Source: Acidobacteriota bacterium (lineage in GTDB: Bacteria; Acidobacteriota; Terriglobia; 20CM-2-55-15). Taken from it: DNA of 7,346 bases. The position numbers were made by a program, and so were the translations under genes. Under the pieces are notes generated by a model. It had not been told where the DNA came from and searched no databases. It saw nothing but the letters and a program-made list of their open reading frames with translations. Where the stretch lies: the NCBI GenBank assembly GCA_003223895.1, contig QHXD01000151.1:1-7346 (forward strand). Direction: 5' to 3'. Shown here in pieces: positions 6,413-7,346 of the stretch (position 1 is the first letter of the stretch; the number at the start of each line of letters is the position of its first letter).

Positions 6413-7153
6413 ATGCGGAATCGGTTCTTCCATTCGATCCTTACGACCCTGACTCTGCTTGCCTTTTCGTCCGTTGCTTTCGCGCAGGCTTCCCACGACT
6501 TGTCCGGGGTTTGGATCAGCAGGCGGGACGGCAAGACTGTCGTTGATACCAACTTGCGTCCCCCGATGACTCCCTGGGCACAGGCAAGGTTCGACGCCGC
6601 GGTGCCTACCGTCGGCCCTCGAGTGATAGCCGGTAAAGAGAACGATCCCATCCTGCGATGCAATCCGGATGGAATTCCCAAGCTGCTTGGTGTTCCACAG
6701 CCGTTCGAAATCATTCAGATTCCCAACCGGATGCTGATGTTCTTCGAGCACAATCGGCATTGGCGCACGATCTGGATGGATGGACGAAAGCTTTCCGAGG
6801 ATCCCGACCCGGCCTGGATGGGCTACTCGGTAGGCAAGTGGGAAGGCAATACGCTGGTCGTCGAATCGACCGGTTTCAATGATATTCCCTGGCTCGACTT
6901 CTACGGCGATCCACACAGTGACGCCATGCGCTTGACGGAGCGGTACCGGCGCATTGATCCTGACACGCTGGAAATCACTGTCACGATCAACGATCCCAAG
7001 GCTTACACGAAGACCTGGGTCAACCAACCCAAGCTCTACAACCTGAAGCGAGACTGGGAAATTGCCGAACACTACTGCGTGATCGACGAAGAGACCGCCT
7101 ACGGCGACGCCATCCGAGTGCCGGCCGGCCAGTCGGGGAATACGCCAAAATAG
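6413..7153 (+). CDS. Uncharacterised secreted protein C, PDLxGxW / WEGNTLVV family
   Basis: The product has 246 residues, the shortest of the three large paralogues. ATG 6413 is three bases after the previous stop with no clear Shine-Dalgarno, so it probably relies on coupling. A signal peptide ends at AFA (22-24). The mature protein starts almost at once with the family motif HDLSGVW (28-34), without the Pro/Ala linker of A and B. Then come LRCNPDGIPK at 81-90, RHWRTIWMDGR at 115-125, WMGYSVGKWEGNTLVVE at 135-151, LTERYRRIDPDTLEITV at 174-190, NDPKAYTKTW at 193-202 and AEHYC at 218-222. Cys83 and Cys222 are its only cysteines, with the same 139-residue spacing as in protein A. It looks like the minimal form of the family. 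No 46-bp repeat precedes it. Function is unknown; it probably acts in the periplasm together with the other cluster products. Confidence 0.86.
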   Translation: MRNRFFHSILTTLTLLAFSSVAFAQASHDLSGVWISRRDGKTVVDTNLRPPMTPWAQARFDAAVPTVGPRVIAGKENDPILRCNPDGIPKLLGVPQPFEIIQIPNRMLMFFEHNRHWRTIWMDGRKLSEDPDPAWMGYSVGKWEGNTLVVESTGFNDIPWLDFYGDPHSDAMRLTERYRRIDPDTLEITVTINDPKAYTKTWVNQPKLYNLKRDWEIAEHYCVIDEETAYGDAIRVPAGQSGNTPK

Positions 7154-7190
7154 GAACAAAAAGACTTCGGATGAAGCCTGAAAATTGTTA

Positions 7191-7209
7191 GTGATTAATC
7201 ATTGATCAC
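7191..7209. promoter_or_regulatory. Operator-like palindromes in the 3' intergenic region
   Basis: TGATTAATCA at 7192-7201 is a perfect 10-base palindrome, TGATCA follows at 7203-7208, and the whole segment is also framed by GTGAT (7191-7195) and ATCAC (7205-7209). Clustered symmetry in an AT-rich gap suggests a binding site for a dimeric regulator of a gene beyond the window. The spacing does not fit the CRP or FNR consensus. The remaining bases from 7154 to 7346 show no gene, terminator or convincing promoter. Confidence 0.3.
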
Positions 7210-7346
7210 CGGGACATTCACTTCTCCTCGCGATTCTCTTGCAAGGAAATCTTCCGATATCATCCGTCCAGGTTGGGTCCGTAGCGACAGCTCAATTCAT
7301 TCACACCTGTAACGAAAGTGACGCCGTAAGTCTTTTAGATCCGGTC

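Noticed and set aside
6326..7159. A 277-codon open frame on the - strand opposite protein C.
   Set aside because: It is antisense to a well-supported gene with a signal peptide and family motifs, and its translation shows no recognisable domain; it is a by-product of GC-rich codon use.
7163..7178. Small hairpin CTTC-GGAT-GAAG after protein C as a terminator.
   Set aside because: The stem has only four pairs and is followed by CTGAAAATTG, without a T-run.
7239..7263. TTGCAA ... TATCAT as a promoter near the right end.
   Set aside because: The spacer is only 13 bases, too short for a sigma70 promoter.

Overview
The window (about 58% GC by eye, nearly every gene on the + strand) looks like a piece of an Acidobacteriota chromosome of the Solibacteres/Bryobacterales or Vicinamibacteria type. 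This rests on gene content, not a database match: an Oar-like TonB-dependent receptor, small DUF6152-type secreted proteins with an HH...NPH signature, and large uncharacterised secreted proteins carrying 'PDL(N/Q/S)G(V/L)W' and 'G-x-(W/F)-E-G-(D/N)-T-L-V-(V/I)' motifs. I know this combination mainly from Acidobacteriota and some Gammaproteobacteria.

Layout. Bases 1-2540 hold the 3' part of an outer-membrane TonB-dependent receptor whose start lies outside the window. Four bases later comes a trans-aconitate 2-methyltransferase (tam-like) gene that has no ATG start and must begin at TTG. A 162-base intergenic region (3340-3501) has a possible sigma70-type promoter and the first copy of an exact 46-bp repeat. 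From 3502 to 7153 lies a compact run of five secreted-protein genes: large protein A (3502-4416), the second copy of the 46-bp repeat, large protein B (4487-5596), two DUF6152-like proteins (5593-6030 and 6035-6409), and large protein C (6413-7153). Spacing from protein B onward is -4, 4 and 3 bases, so B to C is almost certainly one translationally coupled operon. Protein A, 70 bases upstream of B, probably belongs to it. Bases 7154-7346 contain no gene I can support, only a small operator-like palindrome.

How the genes may work together. All five cluster products have signal peptides and should act in the periplasm or outside the cell. The three large proteins are divergent members of one family. 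Each contains exactly two cysteines, 139-141 residues apart, which suggests a conserved disulfide. The two DUF6152 proteins are a second paralogous pair, with adjacent histidines at the end of the signal peptide. The function of both families is unknown, and nothing in the sequence identifies a substrate.

The most unusual signal is the 46-bp element at 3443-3488 and 4418-4463. The copies are identical although the genes behind them are strongly diverged. Each folds into two stacked helices with a one-sided bulge, has an alternative internal hairpin, begins at an ATG that opens a 16-19 codon reading frame with a Cys-Glu-Cys motif, and lies just upstream of a large secreted-protein gene. It is a good candidate for a cis-acting leader RNA, a leader-peptide gene, or a small dispersed repeat.
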